Of a stretch of 43,778 nucleotides of DNA, positions 34,316 through 41,679 are shown in pieces. Every line of letters starts with the position of its first letter. The first letter of the stretch is position 1. Made by a program: the position numbers and the translations under genes. The DNA comes from an archaeon (GTDB taxonomy: Archaea; Nanobdellota; Nanobdellia; Woesearchaeales; GW2011-AR9): NCBI GenBank assembly GCA_018696395.1, contig JABHQR010000008.1:1-43778 (forward strand), in the 5' to 3' direction. The notes under the pieces are model-generated. The model ran no database searches and was not told where the DNA came from. It worked only from the letters and a program-made list of their open reading frames with translations.

Positions 34316-35215
34316 ATGAAAAAATTTCCATTTATTAAAATTGAGGATAAAAATTATCCTACAGTAATTATGGGTGAAGACCATTTTACAGGGTGGTTTA
34401 AGAAATGTAAGAAGTATGGTTCTGAAGATGAAAGAGAAATTGCTTATAGGGCCGCTTTAAAATCTGCGTATTCTTTAGGGGTTAGAGGGTTCAGTATGTC
34501 TCCACATCCAACTTTAATTAAAGTCTTAAAAGAATTCAAAAATGAACATCCAAAAATTGTTTGCATTTCAAATCATCATTGGCATACAAATTATTATTTG
34601 GGTGATCAATCTTTGTGGTTAGGTGAAAATCTTGAAAGATTAGAATCATCAGAATCTTTTTATTATGATAAAAATCTGATTAAATGTAGTGATTGGTTTA
34701 AATGTACAAATTTAGAAAAAAGATTTTCTAAAGAAGAAATTAAATCTTTTAGGTTGGATGAAAAAGAGTATCAACAAAAATTAGATCAATTTAGTTTTTG
34801 TGATTTTTTTATAGTCGGAAATTTAGGACGAAGTGCTTTAATTAATCTTGGAAGAGATGATATTGTAAAGAAAGAAATTGAACTGGTTAGACAAAAAGGA
34901 CTTGTACCTATCGGGATGTGTGAAGGTGGTGGTTTGACACTTTCAAAGTATGAAAAAATGAATATTGCTGGAACATGGGTCTGGATAAATAGGCATGATT
35001 CTTGTCCGAATTTAGGTTATGCTCTGGAAATAATTAAGAAATCTAAAAAACCAATCACAGTATATAAAGTTTTTACAAGTCCTGATGGATTTAATTTAGA
35101 TAAATCATTATCTTTTATTAAAAAAATTAAACAGATAAAATCAATTGTTGTTGGTGTAGATAGTAAAGAACAAGCAGAAGAAACTTTTTCTAAGTTGCAT
35201 GAATATTGGAATTAA
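34316..35215 (+). CDS. TIM-barrel protein, possibly aldo/keto-reductase-like
   Basis: A 299-residue protein that I do not recognise with certainty. Alternating strands and helices suggest a TIM barrel: YPTVIMGEDHF, ALKSAYSLGVRGFSMSPH, IVCISNHHW, FFIVGNLG, LVPIGMCEGGG, KPITVYKVFTSPDGF and IKSIVVGVDSKEQAEETFS. The last stretch and the GVRGF-S-SP element resemble aldo/keto reductases, but the catalytic Tyr/Lys set is not clear and the CEGGG loop is unusual. TTTTATATACTTAAG (about 34284-34299) predicts a leaderless start at 34316. Confidence 0.65.
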   Translation: MKKFPFIKIEDKNYPTVIMGEDHFTGWFKKCKKYGSEDEREIAYRAALKSAYSLGVRGFSMSPHPTLIKVLKEFKNEHPKIVCISNHHWHTNYYLGDQSLWLGENLERLESSESFYYDKNLIKCSDWFKCTNLEKRFSKEEIKSFRLDEKEYQQKLDQFSFCDFFIVGNLGRSALINLGRDDIVKKEIELVRQKGLVPIGMCEGGGLTLSKYEKMNIAGTWVWINRHDSCPNLGYALEIIKKSKKPITVYKVFTSPDGFNLDKSLSFIKKIKQIKSIVVGVDSKEQAEETFSKLHEYWN

Positions 35216-35250
35216 ATAATTTGGTTTATTCTTGTAGGGGATCTTGTAAA

Positions 35251-35724
35251 TTAATTATTTCCATTATCATCGATGTATAATGGGTAAATTTTGTATAAAC
35301 TATCTAATTCTCCAGTTAAATTATAATGGTCAAATGGGTGATGATCAAAAACTAAACAATCAACGGGGAGGTTAAATCTTTTTCCTATTGCTTTTTCTAT
35401 CTTTCTTTGAACTTGTTCTGTTAATCTACTTTCTGTTTGAGCCATATGTACATAAATATCAACATCCCTTGGTTCTCCAAAATAAAATTTACTCAATTTA
35501 TGATTATTGAAAACAGATCCAAAAAGACCAATCCCTTTTACTTTATAATCTCCTTCATTGAGACCTAATTCTGTTACAATTGATTCGATTTCTTTTTTAA
35601 TCTCTGAATCATTAACTAACCTGTACTTTTTTTTGTCTTGGTCAGTATTACATACTTCCCACATATTATTTGGTCTGTTAGTTTCAAATAAAAAACTAAT
35701 CAATTTGTCTAATGGTCCTTTCAT
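35251..35724 (-). CDS. Nucleotidyltransferase-fold protein
   Basis: With start ATG 35722-35724 the protein has 157 residues (MKGPLDKLISF...). The frame is open to 35808, but the extra part is Ile/Lys-rich and unlike coding sequence. The polymerase-beta-type signature is present: GIGLFGSVFNNHKL (Gly69-Ser70), then GEPRDVDIYV (D87 and D89), and VDCLVF (D122) as the third acid. Such proteins add a nucleotide to a small molecule, protein or RNA, or serve as toxin-antitoxin partners (MNT type). The spacer between GS and DxD is longer than in MNT proteins. No HEPN partner is next to it. Confidence 0.72.
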   Translation of the reverse strand: MKGPLDKLISFLFETNRPNNMWEVCNTDQDKKKYRLVNDSEIKKEIESIVTELGLNEGDYKVKGIGLFGSVFNNHKLSKFYFGEPRDVDIYVHMAQTESRLTEQVQRKIEKAIGKRFNLPVDCLVFDHHPFDHYNLTGELDSLYKIYPLYIDDNGNN

Positions 35725-35922
35725 TTTTATTTCCGTAATTGTAATTTTGTTAATTAAAATTATTAGAAACAGGTCACATTTATAATGTTTGCTATTGGTT
35801 AGTGACAATGTGTGCCGGTATGTTTAATCCTAAACAATTTGTTGCTAGAATATTTTGGCTAGTTATTGGTCAGTTAAGATATGCTTATACTTAATTAAGA
35901 ATGGGTTATTTCTCTAGCAAAT

Positions 35923-36738
35923 TTATGTGGCTTGGAGTAATCTATCATAACCACCTTCTGTTTTGTTTAACCAATTAATTAGTAGCTTAGCTAAGAGTGT
36001 TAATATTATTCCTGTTGCAGGTAGGGGGAGAACTTTTCCAGTAATTGCAGCGGCTCCTATGACAACCCTATCTCTTAATTCTTTTTTTTCAATAAGTTTT
36101 GTAATTGTTTTCATTTCAGGTTCGCTTTTTTGTAAAAATAAAATGAATCTTTTAATTATCTCTTTCTCACTTAAAATTAGATTAAATAGTTTGTTAAGTT
36201 TTCTTTTAGAATTTGGAATCTTATAGCTTCTAATAAATTTATTAATTATTTTATCTTCAAGTTCTCTGGTTGCAAGTAATTTCACAAGTGTTTTTCGATT
36301 TGATCTAAAAAAATAATGGATTTTTCTCAAAGCAATATTTATTTCATCTTTTGAGTACAAAACTGGTAATAAAAGCAATGAAAAATATTTCGCTTTTGCA
36401 CGAATTTTATCTTTAAAGGACATATAAGTTTCTAATCCATATAACTCTTTATCAATAATGCTTATAATTACTTTAATAATCATATTTGAAGCAAGTGAAT
36501 ATTTTTCTAATTTTGTACTATGTTTAAGTAAATCTTCCCAACTTTCAGATCTCTTTAAATCAGTGGCACATTCAACTCTTTTAATATCATTTTTTTCAAG
36601 AACATTAATAAGTAAGTTTAGTGTTTTTTCTGTAAAACTCCCAACTTCTAACTTGGCCCCTATAATTTTTAAGTCATGTTCTGAAAGAGCTTCAGGAAAG
36701 TATAACTTTTTAATTTCTCTATTTGAAACTTGACTCAT
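35923..36738 (-). CDS. Hypothetical helical protein with C-terminal hydrophobic hairpin
   Basis: A 271-residue, Lys/Leu/Ile-rich, nearly all-helical protein that I do not recognise. No catalytic motif is seen. Residues about 228-262 (VVIGAAAITGKVLPLPATG then IILTLLAKLLINWL) look like one or two membrane-inserting helices separated by a Pro/Gly turn. The layout is faintly like helical ring proteins of the LETM1 kind, but nothing firm supports this. It is transcribed alone on the minus strand. Confidence 0.6.
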   Translation of the reverse strand: MSQVSNREIKKLYFPEALSEHDLKIIGAKLEVGSFTEKTLNLLINVLEKNDIKRVECATDLKRSESWEDLLKHSTKLEKYSLASNMIIKVIISIIDKELYGLETYMSFKDKIRAKAKYFSLLLLPVLYSKDEINIALRKIHYFFRSNRKTLVKLLATRELEDKIINKFIRSYKIPNSKRKLNKLFNLILSEKEIIKRFILFLQKSEPEMKTITKLIEKKELRDRVVIGAAAITGKVLPLPATGIILTLLAKLLINWLNKTEGGYDRLLQAT

Positions 36739-36840
36739 TTTTACATTCTATTTTTTTATTAATTATAAACATTACGTTATGTAACTCATACTTTTGGTTC
36801 AAATTATGAAGTTTTTATGAGAAATAGTACGTAAAATTTT

Positions 36841-37329
36841 TTAGTTCATTTCCAGTGGTAATATTCTCTCTCGTTTCATTTTTTCTGTTTTTTGATTTAC
36901 CGTCCTGAAATATGGTTTTTCTCTAAAATGTTTGTTTAATTCTTCACAATTTTCTATCAGGGAATATTCTAAAGTTTCATTTTGAAGAATTTGACCAGTT
37001 GCAACTAGTTTTTTTGCTTGTTCAATATCTGGATCTGTTTCGTAAATTATTGCTGTGATTTTACAACCTGCAAGTGTTAGGGCAGTAGTTCTGTGGCTAC
37101 CATCTAACATAAAATATTCTGCTTCGGGATTTAGGTTTTCAAATCTTTCAAATCTTTCAAGAAGAGTATCATCTAAATATTTTTTTACAACATCTTTTCT
37201 TATGACTGGAACAAAAGGTAATTCTTCTCCTAATTTACATTTAGTAAAATATTCATTTAGAATGCTATCATTATAAACAGGATAATCGTTTAAAGTTATG
37301 ATCTGGTTTGGAGTTAATTCTATTTCCAT
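36841..37329 (-). CDS. Stand-alone ParB/sulfiredoxin-fold protein
   Basis: A 162-residue protein. FVPVIRKDVV and EYFMLDGSHRTTALTLAG are the strand and DGxHR motif (D76 to R80) of the ParB/sulfiredoxin superfamily, whose members cut DNA, bind CTP, reduce sulfinates or phosphorylate free serine (SerK). There is no helix-turn-helix region, and no ParA gene beside it, so chromosome partitioning is unlikely. SerK-like or another small-molecule role is possible; the sequence does not decide. The last 15 residues are basic. Confidence 0.75.
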   Translation of the reverse strand: MEIELTPNQIITLNDYPVYNDSILNEYFTKCKLGEELPFVPVIRKDVVKKYLDDTLLERFERFENLNPEAEYFMLDGSHRTTALTLAGCKITAIIYETDPDIEQAKKLVATGQILQNETLEYSLIENCEELNKHFREKPYFRTVNQKTEKMKRERILPLEMN

Positions 37330-37407
37330 GCTGGTTTGAAGAAATTTGAAGTTTATAATTCTTTTGGTTATTTACTCTTAATCAGTAGTTATTTTGATTG
37401 TGCTGTT

Positions 37408-37878
37408 TTAAATAAAAAAATTACTTATCTTTTGTATGACTTTTCCCCTAAATTTTTCTGCTTGAATTTTGATATCTCCATTTTCGTACATTTCTAAGAC
37501 TCCTCTAACAGGGTCATTAAAATTTGACAATTTCATTAAATTCTGTTCTTCAACAGTTATGATATAATCTGCATCATTATAATGTCTTTCTTGAAAATCA
37601 GTAACTTTCCCATCCTTGACCATAAACCCGAACTGTAATGTTGTTTCATCTGATTTAACTAGGTTTATGTTAATATGTGGTTCACCTAGAAGAAACTGAA
37701 AAATTGCAGGCACTTCGCTTAAATCAATTTGGTCAAGATTATTCTTAAATGCTTCTGTATAATCTTCAGCCGTAGTACCAACTTCTGGGTTATAAATTAC
37801 AGTAATGCTGTCGTTAGAAGCTAAGATTGTAGTAGATAAAATGATCCCAATGAAAATTAATATTAAAATTTTCTTCAT
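37408..37878 (-). CDS. Secreted SCP2-like domain protein
   Basis: A 156-residue protein with a signal peptide (MKKILILIFIGIILSTTILA then SND). The mature part resembles the SCP-2 sterol-carrier fold: TLQFGFMVKDGKVTDF, DADYIITVEEQNLMKL, and DPVRGVLEMYENGDIKIQAE, matching the family run in which a threshold strand is followed by a short helix and GxLxIxGD-like strand. Such domains bind lipids or other hydrophobic ligands. It sits 65 bases downstream of a lipoprotein gene on the same strand, so both may act on the cell surface. Confidence 0.68.
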   Translation of the reverse strand: MKKILILIFIGIILSTTILASNDSITVIYNPEVGTTAEDYTEAFKNNLDQIDLSEVPAIFQFLLGEPHININLVKSDETTLQFGFMVKDGKVTDFQERHYNDADYIITVEEQNLMKLSNFNDPVRGVLEMYENGDIKIQAEKFRGKVIQKISNFFI

Positions 37879-37943
37879 AGCTAATGTTAGTTAGATATCA
37901 TATTTAATCTTTTTGGATAAATAATAAATTATTTGTAAAAAAA

Positions 37944-38297
37944 TCATGTGTTTTCTTCGATAAAACTTAACTCAACATTTTCTATATTTTCATCTTCTTG
38001 TAAAATACATTTCCATTTTATTTCAGTTCCTGTTGTTACATTAACAACCAAAATTGCATTGTTTCCAAAAGAATTTCCTACAATCAGATTTTCATAATCT
38101 TCTAATGCTGTTCTAGCATCTTCAACGCTCACTCCATCGATAAAACTGACCATGAGTTCACCTTCTATGTATTCTGCCCCATCCGCTATAAGATGTTTTT
38201 CCCATTCACCACAGTAACCAGTTGTGATATCTGTGCTGCAAGAAGTAAAAATAAACGAAAGAACTACAATTCCCAAAAATAGGATTTTTATTTTCAT
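37944..38297 (-). CDS. Small lipoprotein-like protein with fervidolysin-type prodomain fold
   Basis: A 117-residue protein. The N-terminus is a lipoprotein-like signal (ILFLGIVVLSFIFTSC, lipid-attachment Cys at about 20). The rest resembles the N-terminal prodomain of fervidolysin-like subtilases: EYIEGELMVSFIDGVSVEDA, ALEDYENLIVG and ILVVNVTTGTE, followed by a strand ending NVELSFIEENT. No protease domain follows, so it is a free-standing prodomain, possibly an inhibitor or chaperone of a surface protease. Cys28 and the Cys in KCILQ could form a disulfide. GTTTATATAAAC at 38316-38327 is its likely promoter. Confidence 0.65.
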   Translation of the reverse strand: MKIKILFLGIVVLSFIFTSCSTDITTGYCGEWEKHLIADGAEYIEGELMVSFIDGVSVEDARTALEDYENLIVGNSFGNNAILVVNVTTGTEIKWKCILQEDENIENVELSFIEENT

Positions 38298-38315
38298 AAT
38301 AATAATATCTGTTAT

Positions 38316-38327
38316 GTTTATATAAAC
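38316..38327. promoter_or_regulatory. Palindromic TATA element
   Basis: GTTTATATAAAC reads the same on both strands. It lies 19-30 bases before the lipoprotein start at 38297 (minus strand) and some 45-55 bases before the CYTH remnant at 38371 on the plus strand, so it could support transcription in both directions. Confidence 0.5.
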
Positions 38328-38370
38328 CTTATGATAACTTTAAATCAAGTGGGAGCTTTCATATCTTTCT

Positions 38371-38562
38371 ATGTTCCAATGCAAAATATTTATTAATGTT
38401 AAAGATTTAGGTAACTTTGTTGAGATTGAAGCAATTGATAAGGATGGTAAAATTGGAAAAGATAAATTACTTGAACAATGTCAATTTTTCTTAGATCTAT
38501 TTAAAATATCTCAAGAAAATTTGGTTTCAGTTTCTTATAGTGATTTATTGTTACAGAAATAA
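38371..38562 (+). pseudogene. C-terminal fragment of a CYTH-domain (CyaB-like) protein
   Basis: 63 residues that match only the last third of the class IV adenylate cyclase/CYTH family, whose members have about 170-190 residues. Family marks are VKDLGNFVEIEAID, DKLLEQCQFFLDLF and VSYSDLLL at the end. The in-frame sequence upstream stops at 38341-38343 (TAA) and adds no more family motifs, so the tunnel-forming N-terminal strands with the ExExK motif are missing. It is therefore probably a 5'-truncated remnant; the piece could still be expressed as a short protein. Confidence 0.7.
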
Positions 38563-38657
38563 ATTGTACTTCTTTTTTAATTATATCTGTCATGCAAGGA
38601 ATATTAATCTTGAACGATGAAACATTGATATTTTGAAGAATTAAGTTTTGGCAAAAG

Positions 38658-38673
38658 AAATATGCCCCCGCCG
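38658..38673 (-). repeat. tRNA-Glu 3'-end-like fragment (copy E)
   Basis: On the minus strand this reads CGGCGGGGGCATATTT, identical to the acceptor 3' strand, discriminator base and first flank bases of tRNA-Glu at 42055-42070. No other tRNA part is present. The gap 38563-38754 around it also holds a palindrome (TGCAT and ATGCA arms, 38719-38735). Confidence 0.65.
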
Positions 38674-38754
38674 TGCGTATATACTAAAATTCCGGGTCCC
38701 TTAACAATACTTCTGCACTGCATATATATAATGCATTGAACTATTTAATGGCTT

Positions 38755-39510
38755 CTATTCCTTAGCTTGTTTCCAAAGTAATGAAAAGAATGTTTTGTAA
38801 GTTTCTGCAAATAATCTATCTTTAATTAGCAAACCATATGGTTGCTTTCCGTAAGTTATCAAGAAAAAGTAATCGTTTAATACTCCGTATTCTGTACTGG
38901 TTTTTGCATCTAAATATCTTACTTCTGTCAATGGCATTTTTTTCCTAATTGGGCCCCACTTTTCATTGCCTTTGTTGATTAATATTTTTAATTTAACTTT
39001 ATCTTTGATTCTTTTTTTATGAACAATTTCTAAGAAAAATCCTTCTAACTTTTTGAATGATTCTTTAGGTGCAGACGCTATGAAATACTCATCACCTTTT
39101 TTCCAAGAGTTAACTATTTCTGTGTAAAGAGATTTTATACCTTTAATTCCTGAATAATACTTATAATCACTTAGTTTTGAAAGTTCGGTTGGTTTTATTT
39201 TTAATTTAGAAATAAAATCAAGTAACTGCTCTTTTTCTTTTTCTATTTTTTTTTCTTTTTCTTCAAATAAGTTTGATAATGTATCTGGATCAGATGCACG
39301 ATAAACTTTGATGTTGTTGACTATTTTAAAATTAACTAAACCTTTTTCTAATAAACTTTCTAAGATCATATAAATCTGTGAACTTGGGATTCTTGTTCTT
39401 TTACAAATCTTTCCTGTTTGACTTTCACCGTTCTGTTGGAGGTCTAAATAAGTTAAAGCTTCTCGGTCATTCAATCCTGCAGATTTAAGTGCTTCTAAAT
39501 TATTTATCAT
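38755..39510 (-). CDS. TrmB-family transcription regulator
   Basis: A 251-residue regulator of the TrmB family. The N-terminal winged helix reads ALKSAGLNDREALTYLDLQQ, SQTGKICKRTRIPSSQIYMIL and ESLLEKGLVNFKIVNNIKVYRA. A coiled coil (EKEKKIEKEKEQLLDFISKL) and a C-terminal effector-binding part follow (YYSGIKGIKSLYTEIVN). TrmB proteins usually control sugar or other transport and metabolism genes. A 25-base inverted repeat lies between its TATA box and start, a likely self-control site. It is divergent from a methyltransferase gene that may also be its target. Confidence 0.9.
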   Translation of the reverse strand: MINNLEALKSAGLNDREALTYLDLQQNGESQTGKICKRTRIPSSQIYMILESLLEKGLVNFKIVNNIKVYRASDPDTLSNLFEEKEKKIEKEKEQLLDFISKLKIKPTELSKLSDYKYYSGIKGIKSLYTEIVNSWKKGDEYFIASAPKESFKKLEGFFLEIVHKKRIKDKVKLKILINKGNEKWGPIRKKMPLTEVRYLDAKTSTEYGVLNDYFFLITYGKQPYGLLIKDRLFAETYKTFFSLLWKQAKE

Positions 39511-39512
39511 TG

Positions 39513-39551
39513 TTGCTACTAACTAGCTTAGTAGCAATTATTTATAAACAT
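39513..39551. promoter_or_regulatory. TrmB operator palindrome and shared TATA region
   Basis: TTGCTACTAA (39513-39522), a five-base centre and TTAGTAGCAA (39528-39537) form a perfect 10-bp inverted repeat right at the expected transcript start of the TrmB gene. The adjoining TTATTTATAAACA (39538-39550) can act as TATA box to the left (TrmB start 39510) and to the right (methyltransferase gene). Confidence 0.75.
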
Positions 39552-39597
39552 TTCTGTTGAAATTGTTCTTGGGTTGTTTTGGGCAGGAGGAAAATAA

Positions 39598-40278
39598 ATG
39601 AATATTGCCAGAACCGCACGTTTTCATGGATTGGAAATTAAAAAAAATGATGAATTTTATTATTCGATTGAAGAAAAAATTTTAGATAAGTACTTAAAAA
39701 AAGATGGTTATAGTGAGATGCCAAAATCTGAAGATTCATACGATTTTTCAACTGTTTGTACAGAGATTTTAAAGCTTTCATTTGATCGTATTTATATTGC
39801 AACAAAAGGAGAAATAAAAAATAAAAGATTTCTTTGTCTTGGTTGTGGCTCAACAGATTATAATACAAATCATATAAATTCTCGTTTAGCCTCATCTTAT
39901 TATAAAAAAGATCAATCTAATAGATTATTTAGGTCAACATTTGAACCTTGGATCCCTAGAATTTTACTTGAATGTGGTGCACAGGTAATTGGGGTGGATT
40001 ATGGGGGTTTACGTGGTGAAGAATTTGAACATTATTCTGTAAATTTACTTGAAAAAAATGTTCTTAATATGGTACAAGATGGTTCTGTAGATTATGTGCA
40101 TGTTGAAATGTTATGGAATTCACCATTATTAGAAGAACTTGTATGTCAGTCTCATGGGACTTCAAGGAATTCAGGCTACATTCTAAGAGAAAGGCTTCTT
40201 CCACAAATTGAATGTGTGTTAAAACCGACAGGGATATTCTTAGATTTTTCTCGTGGTGGTAGATTAACTTCTCTGTAG
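39598..40278 (+). CDS. Class I SAM-dependent methyltransferase-like protein
   Basis: A 226-residue protein. RFLCLGCGSTD (LGCGS 81-85) is the AdoMet-binding glycine motif, and AQVIGVDYGG (131-137) holds the acid that binds the ribose. An insertion of about 40 residues between the two (with FRSTFEPWIPRILLECG) is longer than usual. DGSVDYVHVEML stands at the motif IV place, and ECVLKPTGIFLDFSRGG ends the core. The substrate is unknown. A strong Shine-Dalgarno AGGAGG (39585-39590) lies seven bases before the ATG. It is divergent from the TrmB gene and near an integration-type locus, so it may be mobile. Confidence 0.75.
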   Translation: MNIARTARFHGLEIKKNDEFYYSIEEKILDKYLKKDGYSEMPKSEDSYDFSTVCTEILKLSFDRIYIATKGEIKNKRFLCLGCGSTDYNTNHINSRLASSYYKKDQSNRLFRSTFEPWIPRILLECGAQVIGVDYGGLRGEEFEHYSVNLLEKNVLNMVQDGSVDYVHVEMLWNSPLLEELVCQSHGTSRNSGYILRERLLPQIECVLKPTGIFLDFSRGGRLTSL

Positions 40279-40314
40279 CAATCCTATTGTTTTTGTTAAT
40301 GAATTTTATAATGG

Positions 40315-40333
40315 AATTATGTGCCCCTGCCGC
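40315..40333 (-). repeat. tRNA-Glu 3'-end-like fragment (copy D)
   Basis: On the minus strand: CGCGGCAGGGGCACATAAT. It keeps the acceptor-like core with one or two changes relative to tRNA-Glu and the following AT-rich bases. Confidence 0.5.
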
Positions 40334-40432
40334 GTATTAAAGCTTTAATTAGGTGAAGAGAATTGTCAAATGGGTACCTGAATTACAGCATCGAATCACA
40401 ACCTTTATTTTGGGCTTGGCACCGAGTTAAAG

Positions 40433-40449
40433 AATATATGCGCTCGCCG
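40433..40449 (-). repeat. tRNA-Glu 3'-end-like fragment (copy C)
   Basis: On the minus strand: CGGCGAGCGCATATATT, two changes from the tRNA-Glu acceptor end plus flank. It directly follows the 8-bp hairpin at 40452-40472. Confidence 0.5.
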
Positions 40450-40509
40450 ATCGCCTTCAGATTATGAAGGCGTATTACTGCAAATTCAGTTTTTTATAAG
40501 TAAAATAAA

Positions 40510-40545
40510 GGTAAAGAAATTTATAAGCTCTTCTATTTCTTTACC
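40510..40545. promoter_or_regulatory. Inverted repeat upstream of the HD gene
   Basis: GGTAAAGAAAT (40510-40520) and ATTTCTTTACC (40535-40545) are perfect 11-bp arms around a 14-base spacer. Lying 58 bases before ATG 40603, it could be an operator or an RNA hairpin ending leftover transcription. Confidence 0.5.
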
Positions 40546-40602
40546 ATTAATCCTTTTTCATCGACAGTTAAATATAAATAGGCGACAATTATATTTAATT
40601 AA

Positions 40603-41142
40603 ATGTTAGAAAAAGTAAAGCAATTTGTTGATAAATCTCTTGAAGGAAAGGGTAATGCTCATTATATAAGAACTATTTTTTGGATTAAAGAGCTTAATCC
40701 AGGAGCAGATGAAGCATTATTAATTGCAGCTTATTCTCATGATATTGAACGTATTCTTAGAAAAAAGGATAAAACCAAAACTAAAGAGTTTGACAAAGGG
40801 GAAATATTGGTTAAACACCAAGTTAAAGGTGGGGAAATTATGTTTGATTTTTTGGTTAAGAATGGTGCATCTAGATCAATGGCCAAACGAGTTCAGGATC
40901 TTATTTCCAAGCACGAGGTTGGAGGGACTGCAGATCAAAATTTATTGAAAGATGCAGATGCAATAAGTTTATTAGAGAATAATGCTGAAAAAGCAATACG
41001 TTTAGTTAAAGATCAAGATTTTCCAAAAGAAGAGGTCAAGAGAAAGTTTGATTTGACATATGATAAGATTACTTCTGAAAAAGCAAAACAAATTGCCAAA
41101 CAATTTTATGATAGAGCAATAAATATGTTGGAAGCTTGTTAA
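40603..41142 (+). CDS. HD-fold phosphohydrolase-like protein
   Basis: A 179-residue protein with an HD-type helical core. NAHYIRTIFWIKELNPGADE supplies H20, and LIAAYSHDIERI the H46-D47 pair. LISKHEVGG gives H104-E105, and LLKDADAISLLENN the last acids (D117, D119). The H-x2-R-x3-W and HDIER combination resembles small bacterial HD proteins of the DUF4202 kind; that link is tentative. The substrate is unknown. TTAAATATAAATAGG about 25 bases upstream predicts a near-leaderless start. Confidence 0.72.
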   Translation: MLEKVKQFVDKSLEGKGNAHYIRTIFWIKELNPGADEALLIAAYSHDIERILRKKDKTKTKEFDKGEILVKHQVKGGEIMFDFLVKNGASRSMAKRVQDLISKHEVGGTADQNLLKDADAISLLENNAEKAIRLVKDQDFPKEEVKRKFDLTYDKITSEKAKQIAKQFYDRAINMLEAC

Positions 41143-41208
41143 TATTGCTAGGCACTAAAACTCATTTGTAAAGAACACTTTCTAGGCGAAATTTTAAAAA
41201 TTTTTAAC

Positions 41209-41239
41209 GTTTCAGAAAGTGAAAAATATGCCCTCGCCG
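41209..41239 (-). repeat. tRNA-Glu 3'-end copy with flank (copy B)
   Basis: These 31 bases match 42040-42070 at 28 positions. The match covers the last 11 bases of the tRNA gene and 20 bases of its 3' flank. The rest of the tRNA is absent. A minus-strand TATA-like TTAAATATAAAT lies at 41272-41283, about 40 bases upstream of it. Confidence 0.75.
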
Positions 41240-41310
41240 AACTGCACAGAAAAATGTATGCATGTTCCAGATTTATATTTAACCCATTTTCTCGATGATG
41301 AATCTGTTTA

Positions 41311-41345
41311 TAATTTTTGTATATCCCTATGATATACAAAAATTA
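41311..41345. promoter_or_regulatory. Long inverted repeat, upstream operator or hairpin of the toxin-antitoxin pair
   Basis: TAATTTTTGTATATC (41311-41325) and GATATACAAAAATTA (41331-41345) are perfect 15-bp arms around CCTAT. The inner half-sites TATATC and GATATA return in the palindrome at 41370-41385, which suggests one protein binds both. Confidence 0.65.
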
Positions 41346-41369
41346 AACGAAAGGTTTAAATAATCTGGT

Positions 41370-41385
41370 TATATCAATTGATATA
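41370..41385. promoter_or_regulatory. 16-base perfect palindrome touching the antitoxin start codon
   Basis: TATATCAATTGATATA ends at the base before ATG 41386. The TATA box GGTTTAAATAATC (41353-41365) lies just upstream, so the palindrome covers the transcript start, an ideal place for self-repression by the encoded winged-helix protein. Confidence 0.72.
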
Positions 41386-41679
41386 ATGGCAGCAGAAGCA
41401 ATTGAGATGGAAACTGAGAATATATTAAGATACCCTCGCTTAGATACTGTTCTTATGGTTGAGGATTTTATTAAAAAACATGATGGTGAATTTAAGAAAA
41501 TTAAATTGTGGGAATCTTTACCTAAGAAAATGATGTATCAAACTTTTCAAGTGATAATAAATTATTTGCTCTACTCTCATAAAATTTCAATTGATTCTGA
41601 GGGAAAATTAGGTTGGGCTTACTATCCAACTAAAACAAGAGAGTATGCTGCAAGAACTGATTTAGGTAGAAGAAAATGA
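41386..41679 (+). CDS. Small winged-helix protein, antitoxin-like
   Basis: A 97-residue protein. LDTVLMVEDFIKKHDG, KKIKLWESLPKKMMY, QTFQVIINYLLYSHKISID and SEGKLGWAYYP give three helices and a wing, the layout of a compact winged-helix DNA-binding domain seen in archaeal genomes. Its stop overlaps the start of a RelE-like gene (shared bases 41676-41679), and two palindromes with common half-sites lie on its promoter. This is the usual arrangement of an antitoxin that represses its own operon; the role is inferred. Confidence 0.78.
   Translation: MAAEAIEMETENILRYPRLDTVLMVEDFIKKHDGEFKKIKLWESLPKKMMYQTFQVIINYLLYSHKISIDSEGKLGWAYYPTKTREYAARTDLGRRK

Larger units (their letters stand above)
40279..40602. 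other. 324-base gene-free region with hairpins and tRNA-like fragments
   Basis: No coding frame is credible here. It is more GC-rich than its surroundings between 40321 and 40480. It holds two tRNA-Glu 3'-end-like fragments (40315-40333 and 40433-40449) and an 8-bp perfect hairpin CGCCTTCA/TGAAGGCG at 40452-40472. A 14-base palindrome, ATTAAAGCTTTAAT, is at 40337-40350, and an 11-bp inverted repeat at 40510-40545. TTAAATATAAATAGG (40567-40581) is the promoter of the HD gene at 40603. Decayed tRNA or small-RNA genes are possible; no intact one is seen. Confidence 0.6.

Noticed and set aside
36841-37329. Chromosome-partitioning ParB
   Set aside because: No helix-turn-helix domain and no neighbouring ParA; only the catalytic-fold motif is shared.
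38658-38712. Possible split tRNA 3' half or complete tRNA at the GC-rich fragment
   Set aside because: Only the acceptor-like end is present; no T-loop or anticodon arm can be formed from the adjoining sequence.
41148-41339. Minus-strand 63-codon open frame
   Set aside because: It runs across the tRNA-like fragment and palindromes, with no family resemblance and no fitting promoter.
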